Below, piece after piece: positions 1-7,808 of a stretch of DNA of 39,566 bases. Position 1 is the stretch's first letter, and every line of letters begins with the position of its first letter. The notes beneath the pieces were generated by a model. That model had not been told where the DNA came from. It did no database searches and saw only the letters and a program-made list of their open reading frames with translations. The position numbers and the translations under genes are program-made. The stretch comes from an uncultured beta proteobacterium (GTDB lineage: Bacteria; Pseudomonadota; Gammaproteobacteria; Burkholderiales; Burkholderiaceae_C): NCBI GenBank assembly GCA_903864505.1, contig CAIPGC010000157.1, positions 1 through 39,566 on the forward strand, written 5' to 3'.

Positions 1-113
1 CCAGCGATGTCGTCCCAATGGTAGTTACCAGCGACCAGCAGGGCGATGGCTCCTACCAGCGACAGGCCAATCGGGTAGAGCAGAGGTGCCTTGGACGGCT
101 GCAGCGCCTTCAT
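1..113 (-). CDS. N-terminus of a membrane protein (cut by window edge)
   Basis: The ATG at 113-111 overlaps the TGA of the upstream receiver gene as ATGA, so translation is probably coupled. Thirty-seven codons are visible. They read as a short basic/polar head (MKALQPSKAP) followed by a hydrophobic segment at residues 11-30 that looks like an uncleaved signal anchor or first transmembrane helix, then a more polar stretch. The rest lies outside the window. The position after a chain of sensor kinases and receivers suggests another signalling membrane protein, for example a chemoreceptor or sensor, but no domain is visible, so function is left open. Confidence 0.6.
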   Translation of the reverse strand, partial: MKALQPSKAPLLYPIGLSLVGAIALLVAGNYHWDDIA

Positions 114-526
114 GGCTGCACCGCCGTGCCAGAGGATTGCGTGGGGGCTGGGGTTGTCAGCCCGCTCACGATGCTGTCAATCAGGGGCACCAGGTCAACT
201 ACAAAATCGCCCTTGCCTACATAGCCTTGGACTCCGAGTTCGCACGCGGCCGCGCGGTAGGACTGGCTGTCATGCATGGATAGAAACACGATACGCGGGG
301 GCGATGCCATCTGTTGCAGGGCAGCGGCAACTTCAAAACCGTTCATTTCTGGCATGACGATGTCCAGCAACACCAGGTCGGGCAGCAGGCGCTCGGCCAG
401 CGCGAGGGCGGTCTTGCCGTCGTGTGCCTGACCCACTACCTCGACTCGGGGCAGGGTTTCGAGAAAATTCCTGACCGCTGCCAGGAAAGTCTTGTTGTCG
501 TCGACCAGCAGAATCTGGAGTCTCAC
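110..526 (-). CDS. single-domain response regulator (CheY-like receiver)
   Basis: A 138-residue protein that is essentially one receiver domain. The acidic pair is D9/D10, the phospho-acceptor Asp is D55 in LVLLDIVMPE, and the conserved Lys is K105. About 15 low-complexity residues follow and there is no DNA-binding domain. It therefore acts as a phosphate sink, a relay, or a protein-binding switch. The start is GTG (526-524), preceded by GGGGAA. It lies 163 bases downstream of the membrane kinase gene, and its stop overlaps the start of the next gene. The gap may hold its own promoter, because a CTAGGG-type motif lies at 651-664. Likely partners are the two kinases upstream; this is inferred from position only. 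Confidence 0.85.
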   Translation of the reverse strand: MRLQILLVDDNKTFLAAVRNFLETLPRVEVVGQAHDGKTALALAERLLPDLVLLDIVMPEMNGFEVAAALQQMASPPRIVFLSMHDSQSYRAAACELGVQGYVGKGDFVVDLVPLIDSIVSGLTTPAPTQSSGTAVQP

Positions 527-650
527 GCTGTATTCCCCACGGGCGCAGGATGGAAAGACCGAGCCTGCGGGGCGGCGGCACCAGGATGGAGTCTCGAAAT
601 TGGAAACATGGCCCCAACTTTAGGCCGGTACCGGGCGAATAAAAATCGGG

Positions 651-664
651 CCAATACCCTAGTC
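651..664 (-). promoter_or_regulatory. candidate regulator site GACTAGGGTATTGG
   Basis: On the minus strand this reads GACTAGGGTATTGG followed by CCCGA, about 125 bases upstream of the receiver gene start. It shares GACTAGGGTnTT with the site in the divergent promoter region at 4995-5006. Two copies flanking the same regulatory cluster suggest a binding site for its NarL/LuxR-type regulator. No binding consensus is known to me, so this is inference. Confidence 0.3.
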
Positions 665-689
665 AGGCGGGGGAAACACCTTAGGGGCC

Positions 690-3185
690 TCAAACCCTTC
701 GTGGAACTTCCAGGGGAAAGGTGGCAGCAAATGCAGCACCAGGTCCGGACTCGATGTGCAGCGTGCCGCCGAGTTGGCGCACCAGATCGGACACCAATTG
801 CAGCCCCAGCGACTGACCACGGCGCAACTCGAAGTCGGCCGGGAGCCCGACCCCGGTATCGCTCACGCGCAGGCACCACAGTGGCCGACTGGCATCGCTA
901 CCCGGCGCGGCAGGGGTGGGTTGAAGTTCAACACGTACTTCTCCACCCTGGTCTTTGGAAAAACCATGTTTGAGGCTGTTGGAGATGAGTTCGTTGACCA
1001 GCAGGCCGCACGGGGTGGCCTGGTCCAGGGTGGACCTGGCGGGTGCCAGGTCCAGCGCCAGCCGTACCGATGCCAGCGCGCTTGCCTGCGCTCGAAATGC
1101 AACCGAAGCGACCTGTCCGAGGTAGCTGTGCAAATCCACCTCGGCGAAGTTGCCCGAGCGGTACAGGGTTTCGTGAACCAGTGCCATCGAGCGAATGCGT
1201 CCTTGCATGTCGCGCAGCACCATTTTGGTGTCCTTATGGGTAGATTGCCCCTCTTCCAGCCGCAACAGGCTGGTGATCACCTGCAGATTATTTTTGACCC
1301 GGTGGTGGACTTCGTTGAGGAGTGCCGTCTTCTCGAGCAGCAGCCGCTCCTGCCTTTGCTGGCCTTGCTTTAGCAGCGTAATGTCTTGCTTGATGGCAAC
1401 ATAGTGGGTGGCGATGCCCTCGGAGTCGAGCACGGGGGCGATCACCGCCTGTTCCACGAAAACCTCGCCACTTTTCTTGCGGTTAAGGAACTCACCGTGC
1501 CAGACCCCGCTCGCCCCCAGAGTTGCCCACAGGCTCGCGTAGGTTTGCGGGGGTGTTTTGCCAGACTGCAATATGCGGGGGTTGTGGCCAACTACCTCCG
1601 CTGCGGTGAAGCCGGTGACCTCCACAAATTTGGGATTGACGTACTCAATCGTGCCCTGCAGATCGGTAATGACAATCGCGATCTGGGCCTGCTCGGTGAT
1701 GCGCGAGAGCTGACGAAGCTTTCTCTCGGTGTTCTTGCGCTCGGTGATGTCGTAGATCGCCACCTGAATGGCGTCCTGACCGGCGTACTGGATACCAATG
1801 GCCTGTACCTGAACATCAATCGGAGTTCCATCGAGTCGCAGGAACCGCTCTTCCAACGGCGGCGAGACCGTTCCCCTGATACTGCTGGCCTGGGCGCGCG
1901 TTTCGACAAGCTGCCTGAAGTCCGGATGCACAAAGTCAATAATTTTCTTCCCCGTCAGTTCGGAAGCACGGTTGGCGCCCAGCAATTTGACGGCGGCCGG
2001 ATTGACGAATAGCAATTTCCCGCCCGCGTGCACGACGATGGACTCCGGTGACCAGTCCACCAGGGTTCGAAAGCGTTCCTCGCTTTCATGCAAAGCGGTC
2101 TCGCGCTCGCGCAGCGTCTCCAGCAGTCGATTGAATCCGCCAATTACTTGGCCAATTTCATCCTGCCGTGAAATACGCAACGCTTTGGGAAACTCTTTGC
2201 CATGGGTCAAAGATGTCAACTGGGCGGCGGCCGTGACCAGTGGGTACAGTTCACGGTGCAGCCCCCACCAGGTGAGGCCTGCGGCCAGCACGGTGAGCAG
2301 GGCTGCGGCAAAGAACATGCGCAGCCCCATGGCCCGAATCGGCGCAAACGCCTCTTCAGTAGGGAGCAGCGCTTCCAGCATCCACCCCGAAGCAGGGATG
2401 GAGTGCGTGGAAGACAAGTATTCGACTCCCTTGGCATTGACCTCAACGCCATAGCCTTCAAAGCCTTGCCGGTACCGGTCGTGCAGCGGATACAGTCCGG
2501 GCATGGGTAAAGGCGTGAGCACCTGGCTCTTGTCGGTGGAGGTTACGACTCGACCGTGTCTGGGGTCCAGCAGCATGTAGCCGCCCGTATTGCCGTAGCG
2601 GTGGCGGATGATCCGGTCGAAAAAATTGTCGCTGCTGAGGTTGATTACCCCCACCAGCGCCCCGATGACGCGTGCCTCACCATCAAAAATGGGCGTCGCC
2701 AGCGAAACAACGGGAACCTTCAGCACTTTCCCTACCACCGGTTCGCTGACCGCCGTCTTGCCGTCGCGAAGTGCGCTTTCGATGTGGTCGCGCTCCATGA
2801 AGTTGACGCCAACGCGCCGGGCGGAAGGGGGAACCGAGGCAATCGCCGTGCCCGTGGCCTGGGTAACGAAGGCACCCCCATTGAACTGGTCCAGAAACAG
2901 TGGGTTTCCATTCAGCAACTCGGTCAGGGTCGCCGGTCGGCCCATGTGGTCGGGCTGTATGCCATGCGCAATTTGTTCCAGTGCATGTAGTCTGTCTACC
3001 AGTTCCTGGTTGATCTCCTGCGCAACAATTGTCGCGGTGGAAAACTGCTGTTCGCCCAACAACTGTTCCATATCCTGACGCAGCAACTGCCCGGTGAACA
3101 GGACCAGCGACCATATGCTGAGCACGAACAGGGTCAGCGTGACCAGCGTGATGCGGGTCTTGAGCGAGCTGACCTGAAGCGCCAC
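690..3185 (-). CDS. membrane sensor histidine kinase, Cache-HAMP-PAS-PAS-HisKA_2
   Basis: This 831-residue kinase has a transmembrane helix at 13-33, a periplasmic double-Cache-like sensor at about 40-280, a second helix at 288-307 and a HAMP-like linker to about 362. Two PAS domains follow (about 370-485 and 495-605; the second ends with the PAC-like HYVAIKQDIT). The transmitter is of the HisKA_2 class: the phospho-acceptor box EVHHRVKNNLQ is at 625-635 and the HATPase carries NELISNSLKH at 731-740 and DTGVG at 776-780. The start is GTG, 4 bases after the stop of the LuxR regulator, so the two are co-transcribed. The Cache part suggests an extracellular small-molecule ligand and the PAS domains an additional cytoplasmic (redox or ligand) input. 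It has no receiver of its own, and the single-domain receiver downstream is a natural partner. Confidence 0.9.
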   Translation of the reverse strand: MALQVSSLKTRITLVTLTLFVLSIWSLVLFTGQLLRQDMEQLLGEQQFSTATIVAQEINQELVDRLHALEQIAHGIQPDHMGRPATLTELLNGNPLFLDQFNGGAFVTQATGTAIASVPPSARRVGVNFMERDHIESALRDGKTAVSEPVVGKVLKVPVVSLATPIFDGEARVIGALVGVINLSSDNFFDRIIRHRYGNTGGYMLLDPRHGRVVTSTDKSQVLTPLPMPGLYPLHDRYRQGFEGYGVEVNAKGVEYLSSTHSIPASGWMLEALLPTEEAFAPIRAMGLRMFFAAALLTVLAAGLTWWGLHRELYPLVTAAAQLTSLTHGKEFPKALRISRQDEIGQVIGGFNRLLETLRERETALHESEERFRTLVDWSPESIVVHAGGKLLFVNPAAVKLLGANRASELTGKKIIDFVHPDFRQLVETRAQASSIRGTVSPPLEERFLRLDGTPIDVQVQAIGIQYAGQDAIQVAIYDITERKNTERKLRQLSRITEQAQIAIVITDLQGTIEYVNPKFVEVTGFTAAEVVGHNPRILQSGKTPPQTYASLWATLGASGVWHGEFLNRKKSGEVFVEQAVIAPVLDSEGIATHYVAIKQDITLLKQGQQRQERLLLEKTALLNEVHHRVKNNLQVITSLLRLEEGQSTHKDTKMVLRDMQGRIRSMALVHETLYRSGNFAEVDLHSYLGQVASVAFRAQASALASVRLALDLAPARSTLDQATPCGLLVNELISNSLKHGFSKDQGGEVRVELQPTPAAPGSDASRPLWCLRVSDTGVGLPADFELRRGQSLGLQLVSDLVRQLGGTLHIESGPGAAFAATFPLEVPRRV

Positions 3186-3189
3186 AGGG

Positions 3190-3843
3190 TTACCCCAGCG
3201 AAGAAACCAGCCCTGAGCGCATGGCGTAGCGCACCAGTCCCGCCACTTCGTGGATATCGAGTTGCTTCATGAGTTGGGTGCGGTGGGTCTCCACCGTCTT
3301 CACCGAAAGGTCCAGGCGACGCGCTATTTCCTTGGTGCTCTGGCCTTCGGCGATCAACTGCAACACTTCGCGCTGGCGTGGAGTCAGCACGTCGGCAGGT
3401 TGTTCCTCGGTGCGAAGCCGGTGCACATAATCGGTGACCACCCCCTTGGATACGGCCGGGCTGAGGTAGGTCTCGCCGTTGAGCACGGCTTTGAGTGCCA
3501 GTTCCAGTTCCATCGGCGCTGAGTCCTTCAGCAGGTAGGCGACGGCGCCGTGGCGCAAGGCTTGGCGCACGTATTCCGCGTTCTGGTGCATGGACAGGAT
3601 GAGGACACGAATGTCTGGCCACGCCCGGGCGATGCGTCCGGTAGCTTCCAGCCCGTTAAGGCCAGGCATGGCAATGTCCATCAGGACCACCTGGGGCTGC
3701 AACTTCTCCGCCAGTTCCAGCAGTTCCAGACCATCACTGGCCTCGCCGACAACCTCAATGCCCGGCATTGACTCCAGCAGTTTGCGCAGGCCCGCGCGTA
3801 CCAGTGTGTGGTCATCGGCCAGCAGGACCCGGATGCTATTCAC
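3190..3843 (-). CDS. NarL/FixJ-family response regulator (receiver + LuxR HTH)
   Basis: This 217-residue transcription factor has a receiver at 1-120 (D10/D11, phospho-acceptor D56 in VVLMDIAMPG, K106) and a LuxR-type helix-turn-helix at about 153-200 (LTPRQREVLQLIAEG, then STKEIARRLDLSVKTVETH). The GTG start overlaps the TGA of the upstream kinase gene, which supports translational coupling and makes that NarX-type kinase the cognate donor. Proteins of this architecture bind inverted repeats as dimers once phosphorylated. The near-palindrome at 4997-5013 between this operon and the acyl-CoA operon is a candidate target. Confidence 0.92.
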   Translation of the reverse strand: MNSIRVLLADDHTLVRAGLRKLLESMPGIEVVGEASDGLELLELAEKLQPQVVLMDIAMPGLNGLEATGRIARAWPDIRVLILSMHQNAEYVRQALRHGAVAYLLKDSAPMELELALKAVLNGETYLSPAVSKGVVTDYVHRLRTEEQPADVLTPRQREVLQLIAEGQSTKEIARRLDLSVKTVETHRTQLMKQLDIHEVAGLVRYAMRSGLVSSLG

Positions 3844-4919
3844 AGTGTCTCCTCATGGGAGCGCCAAGGGCAGCTCAGTTGTACAGTGCTTCCGGCACCA
3901 ACGGACGACTGGATGGTCAGTTGGCCACCGATCAGTGTCGCACGCTCCTGCATTCCCAGGACACCGGTGCTGTTGCCCGCCAGCGCGCGTGCCTGCATGT
4001 CTTCCAGGCTGAAGCCGCACCCGTCGTCGGAAATACGCAGGCAGAGCAAGTCGTCTTCGCGATCGAGCCGAATGTCCACCCGTTTCGCGCGAGCGTGCCG
4101 CGCGATATTGGTCAGCGCTTCCTGCACGATGCGAAAACAGGCGGTCTCGATGTCGGGTGCCAGGCGCGTCTGGGCTCGTACATGGTGAAAGTTGACCGAA
4201 AAACCGCTGCGATTGGCGCTCTGCTCGGTGACCCACTGCAAGGCAGCGGCCAAGCCCAGATCGTCAAGCATCGAGGGGCGTAACGTGGTGGCCAGGCGGC
4301 GCACCTGCTGCAGCGCATCCTCGACGATGCGGATGTTTTCGCGGTTGAGTTCAGCCAGCGGTTTGTCCCTCAGGCGCTCGCCCAACTGCAGATTGATCTT
4401 GATGGCGGTAAGCGACTGACCCAACTCGTCGTGCAGTTCAACCGCAACCCGTCGCCGCTCCTTTTCCTGTACCTCCAGTACCCTTCTGGAAAGCGCTTTC
4501 AACTGGCGTGTGGTGTTGAGCAGGCGGGTCTCCGCGTGGTGCTTGTATAAAGCCATGGCCACGGTGGTGCTCAGTTCCCTTTCTGAAAACGGCTTGAGTA
4601 TGTAGCCAAAAGGCTCGGTTAGTTTGGCGCGCTCCAGGATCTCGTCAGCGGAATAGGCGGTTATGAACACCACGGGCAAATGCAAACTGGTGCGAATGGT
4701 GTCGGCGGCTGCAATACCATCGGAGGGGCCGCCGAGCTGGATATCCATGAGTACAAGATCCGGCTTGAGGTCCTGCGCCATCTGCACCGCTTGTGCGGCG
4801 CTGGTTGCAATACCAACTGATGCGTAGCCCAATGCCACGAGTTGCTGCGCAATATCGCGCGCGACAATGGCTTCATCCTCGACGACGAGAATCCTGGGCG
4901 GTATTGGCGGCACTTGCAT
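3840..4919 (-). CDS. receiver-histidine kinase hybrid (NarX-type HisKA_3)
   Basis: This 359-residue soluble protein begins with a receiver domain (D15/E16, phospho-acceptor D59 in LVLMDIQLGG, K109). After a coiled linker comes a HisKA_3 dimerisation domain with H163 in VELHDELGQSL, and then a HATPase with QEALTNIARHA (267-277), DDGCGF (298-303) and LGMQERA (321-327). The order receiver first, kinase second is the reverse of classical hybrids. It implies that the kinase is itself switched by phosphorylation, so it may sit in the middle of a relay. It has no membrane segment. AAGGAA precedes the ATG, and this is the first gene of the minus-strand operon, divergent from the MaoC-Pta gene. Confidence 0.9.
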   Translation of the reverse strand: MQVPPIPPRILVVEDEAIVARDIAQQLVALGYASVGIATSAAQAVQMAQDLKPDLVLMDIQLGGPSDGIAAADTIRTSLHLPVVFITAYSADEILERAKLTEPFGYILKPFSERELSTTVAMALYKHHAETRLLNTTRQLKALSRRVLEVQEKERRRVAVELHDELGQSLTAIKINLQLGERLRDKPLAELNRENIRIVEDALQQVRRLATTLRPSMLDDLGLAAALQWVTEQSANRSGFSVNFHHVRAQTRLAPDIETACFRIVQEALTNIARHARAKRVDIRLDREDDLLCLRISDDGCGFSLEDMQARALAGNSTGVLGMQERATLIGGQLTIQSSVGAGSTVQLSCPWRSHEETL

Positions 4920-4994
4920 GGGTCAATTCCTTGAATTTTGTTTGCAGCTTAACCTATGTCAAAGTTTCAAAATTTCGAAACACGCCAATGCCGA

Positions 4995-5013
4995 GACTAG
5001 GGTTTTCCCGTAG
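4995..5013 (+). promoter_or_regulatory. near-palindromic operator candidate in divergent promoter
   Basis: The sequence GACTAGGGTTTTCCCGTAG lies between the kinase operon and the MaoC-Pta gene. CTAGGG and CCCgTAG form inverted arms around TTTT, with one extra base in the right arm. It fits a dimeric NarL/LuxR-type regulator and shares its left half with 651-664. The same region (4964-4979) holds GTTTCAAAATTTCGAAAC-like symmetry. No experimental consensus is known to me. Confidence 0.35.
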
Positions 5014-5093
5014 ACAATCGGCGAGCGACCCGTTAAGGTGGTGAGGTGGGTCGGATGGACTGCGCCAGGACCCGAACTTGAGAGATTCACGCC

Positions 5094-6527
5094 ATGAATA
5101 TGAACCTGAATGAAGAATTCATTGAAAACGTCACTTACGACGAACTCAGCATCGGCCAAAGTGCCCGGCTGCTGCGCACGCTGACGCGGGCCGACATTGA
5201 GGCTTTTGCCGCAGTGTCTGGCGACACCAACCCGGCGCACCTGGATGCAGACTATGCCAACGGCACGCTGACCCATGGTGTGGTGGCCCATGGCATGTGG
5301 GGCGGGGCGCTGATTTCGGCGCTGCTGGGCACGCAGTTTCCGGGAGCGGGAACGATCTACCTGGAGCAGATCCTGCATTTCACCAAACCGGTGCGCGTGG
5401 GTGACACCCTGTCGGTCACCGCCACCGTGACGGGCAAGGACGATGACAAAAAATCGGTAGAACTTGATTGCCAGGTGCTCAATCAGAAGGGTGATCGTGT
5501 GTTGTACGGGACGGCCCGCGTGCTGGCACCCATGCGCAAGGTTCGCCTGCCGAAGACCCATGCGCCGCAGATTCAGCTGTTCGATCCGCAAGCCCGTTTC
5601 AGCGCACTGCTGGCCCTGGGCAAGGACATGGAGGCAGTGCGCTGTGCGGTGGTGCATCCGTGCGACATTGGCTCGCTGAGCGGTGCCATCGATTCAGCGC
5701 ACTATGGGTTGATTATTCCGGTCCTGATCGGGCCGGAGGCACGCATTCGGCATCTTGCCAAGGAAGGCGATATCGACCTCAGCGGCGTGGAAATTGTCTC
5801 GGTGCTGCACAGTCACGCTGCGGCGGAGAAGGCAGCCGACATGGCCGTCGCCGGCGAGGTAGAAGTCATCATGAAGGGCAGTCTGCACACTGATGAACTG
5901 ATTACGGCGGTGCTCAAGCGACCCACACTGCGCACCGGTCGGCGCATGTCGCATGTTTTCCGTTTTGATGTTCCGTTGTACGCCAAGCCACTGCTGATCA
6001 CTGATGCAGCTCTGAACATTCATCCAACTCTGTCGGAGAAGGTGGACATCATTCAAAACGCCATCGACTTTGCCCGCATCTTGGGCGTCAAGACACCCAA
6101 GGTCGCCATTCTGTCGGCGGTGGAGACGGTCAATCCCAACATCCCCTCGACGGTAGATGCCGCTGCGCTGTGCAAGATGGCGGACCGTGGCCAGATCACC
6201 GGCGGAGTCCTTGACGGCCCGTTGGCTTTTGACAATGCCATTTCCAGCCACGCAGCAGAAATCAAGCACATCGAATCGGTGGTAGCGGGTTACGCCGATA
6301 TATTGGCGGTGCCGGATCTGGAGAGCGGCAATATGCTGGCCAAGCAACTCGAATATCTGGCGGGAGCTTCGGGTTCGGGTCTGGTGCTGGGCGCTCGCAT
6401 CCCGATCGCCCTGACCAGTCGCGCCGATGGCCCCATGAATCGGGTTGCTTCGGCGTTGCTGGCAAAGCTGGCAGCCCACAACGCGCGGCGTGATCGTGCG
6501 CGTCAGGACTGGAAATCGATGACCTAG
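5094..6527 (+). CDS. bifunctional MaoC-like enoyl-CoA hydratase / phosphate acetyltransferase
   Basis: A 477-residue fusion. The N-terminal part (about 1-150) is a MaoC-type hot-dog hydratase with the active-site pattern SGDTNPAH (D44, H49), followed by GVVAHGMWGG. The C-terminal part (about 160-465) is a PTA_PTB phosphotransacylase, with typical GLIIPVLIGP, MKGSLHTDEL and DGPLAFDNAIS stretches. The first activity would hydrate a 2-enoyl-CoA; the second would convert an acyl/acetyl-CoA to the acyl phosphate. Acetate kinase follows after 23 bases, so the pair can yield ATP by substrate-level phosphorylation. The ATG at 5094 fits the start of the MaoC fold. The gene is divergent from the two-component operon, which probably regulates it. 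Confidence 0.9.
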   Translation: MNMNLNEEFIENVTYDELSIGQSARLLRTLTRADIEAFAAVSGDTNPAHLDADYANGTLTHGVVAHGMWGGALISALLGTQFPGAGTIYLEQILHFTKPVRVGDTLSVTATVTGKDDDKKSVELDCQVLNQKGDRVLYGTARVLAPMRKVRLPKTHAPQIQLFDPQARFSALLALGKDMEAVRCAVVHPCDIGSLSGAIDSAHYGLIIPVLIGPEARIRHLAKEGDIDLSGVEIVSVLHSHAAAEKAADMAVAGEVEVIMKGSLHTDELITAVLKRPTLRTGRRMSHVFRFDVPLYAKPLLITDAALNIHPTLSEKVDIIQNAIDFARILGVKTPKVAILSAVETVNPNIPSTVDAAALCKMADRGQITGGVLDGPLAFDNAISSHAAEIKHIESVVAGYADILAVPDLESGNMLAKQLEYLAGASGSGLVLGARIPIALTSRADGPMNRVASALLAKLAAHNARRDRARQDWKSMT

Positions 6528-6550
6528 GTCACCAACGGAGTTACATACCC

Positions 6551-7732
6551 ATGGCTATTCTTGCTGTCAATGCGGGTTCGTCCACGCTTAAATTTTCTCT
6601 TCATCCCCTACAGGACAAACAGGTTCAGCCCAGCGCGATGACGGGCAATATTCAGGGACTCGAACCCGGTGGAACGCCCGAGATGGGCTGGTCATTCCAG
6701 GGAAATTCCAAGAAAAAAGTCCTGCCTGCGGGTGAGGGAGGCGCGTTCAAGCGTGCGCTGGAGAGCCTGCGCGATCTGCTGGCGACCGAGCCTGGCGTGC
6801 CGCCGATTGAAGCCGTCGCGCACCGTGTCGTGCATGGCGGACAGGGGTTTCGCGCCAGCGTCATCATTACCGACGACGTGTTGAGCCAACTCACCAAATT
6901 GAACTCCCTGGCCCCGTTGCACCAACCGCACAACCTCGAAGGTGTGCGCGCCTTTCGTGCCGCCTTTCCGCAGTTGCCGCAAATTGCCTGCTTCGACACG
7001 GCGTTTCACGGCACGCTGGAAGAAGTGGACTACGCATTTGCCCTGCCGCAGGCTTTGGCGGCGCAGGGGGTGCGGCGCTACGGATTCCATGGGCTGTCGT
7101 ACCAGTTCATCATGGATACGCTGCTCGAGCGAAGCGCGCGGGGTCAAGGCAAGGTGCTGATGGCGCATCTGGGTAACGGTGCGAGTCTGTGTGCCGCTCG
7201 CAATGGGCGCAGTTGTGCCACCACCATGGGATTTTCGGCGCTGGACGGCCTGATGATGGGCACCCGTACCGGCACGCTGGACCCCGGCGTGATGCTCTAC
7301 TTGCTGGAGCAGGGCTGGGACCATAAGCGCCTGCAAACGCTGTTGTACAAAGAGAGTGGCTTGCTGGGCGTATCGGGTATTTCGGCGGACATGCGCAAGC
7401 TCAGAAGCGATGGCGGCGAGGCGGCGTGCAAGGCCATCGATATGTTCACGCACCGCGTGGTGCGCGAGTCGGGGGCGCTCACGGCCTGCCTGGGGGGGCT
7501 CGATGTGCTGGCGTTTAGTGGCGGTATCGGCGAGCACGATGCCGTGCTGCGTTCCGAGGTCTGCACGCGCCTGGGCTTTCTGGGGGTAAGACTCGACGAA
7601 GCTCTGAACCAGCAGGCCGTGGGCGAGAAGGTGATGGCGATTCACCTGCCCACAAGCACGGTGGAGGTGTGGGTGATTCCTACCGACGAGGGTCGCGTTG
7701 CGGCACGTGAGGCAGCCGCATTATTGAGGTAA
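6551..7732 (+). CDS. ackA: acetate/propionate kinase
   Basis: This 393-residue protein has the full acetate kinase signature set: NAGSSTLKF at 6-14, VAHRVVHGG, CFDTAFHGT, YGFHGLSYQFI, AHLGNGASLCA, the GTRTGTLDPG substrate loop, and FSGGIGEHD near the C-terminus. It interconverts acyl phosphate + ADP and carboxylate + ATP. GGAG lies upstream of the ATG. It is co-transcribed with the phosphotransacetylase fusion, 23 bases apart, so the two form a cytosolic acyl-CoA-to-ATP route. The length is normal and no catalytic motif is missing. Confidence 0.95.
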   Translation: MAILAVNAGSSTLKFSLHPLQDKQVQPSAMTGNIQGLEPGGTPEMGWSFQGNSKKKVLPAGEGGAFKRALESLRDLLATEPGVPPIEAVAHRVVHGGQGFRASVIITDDVLSQLTKLNSLAPLHQPHNLEGVRAFRAAFPQLPQIACFDTAFHGTLEEVDYAFALPQALAAQGVRRYGFHGLSYQFIMDTLLERSARGQGKVLMAHLGNGASLCAARNGRSCATTMGFSALDGLMMGTRTGTLDPGVMLYLLEQGWDHKRLQTLLYKESGLLGVSGISADMRKLRSDGGEAACKAIDMFTHRVVRESGALTACLGGLDVLAFSGGIGEHDAVLRSEVCTRLGFLGVRLDEALNQQAVGEKVMAIHLPTSTVEVWVIPTDEGRVAAREAAALLR

Positions 7733-7766
7733 TTTGGTTGCAAGCCAGCGCCGGAAAAGCGTGAGC

Positions 7767-7785
7767 CGCTACATAAATTGTAGCG
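7767..7785. terminator. hairpin between convergent ackA and DUF3141 genes
   Basis: CGCTACA and TGTAGCG form a perfect 7-bp stem with a TAAAT loop, 34 bases after the ackA stop and 23 bases before the end of the convergent gene. No long T-run follows on either strand, so terminator function is only plausible. Confidence 0.4.
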
Positions 7786-7808
7786 ATTTGGTGGTGGCAG
7801 CGGTTGTC

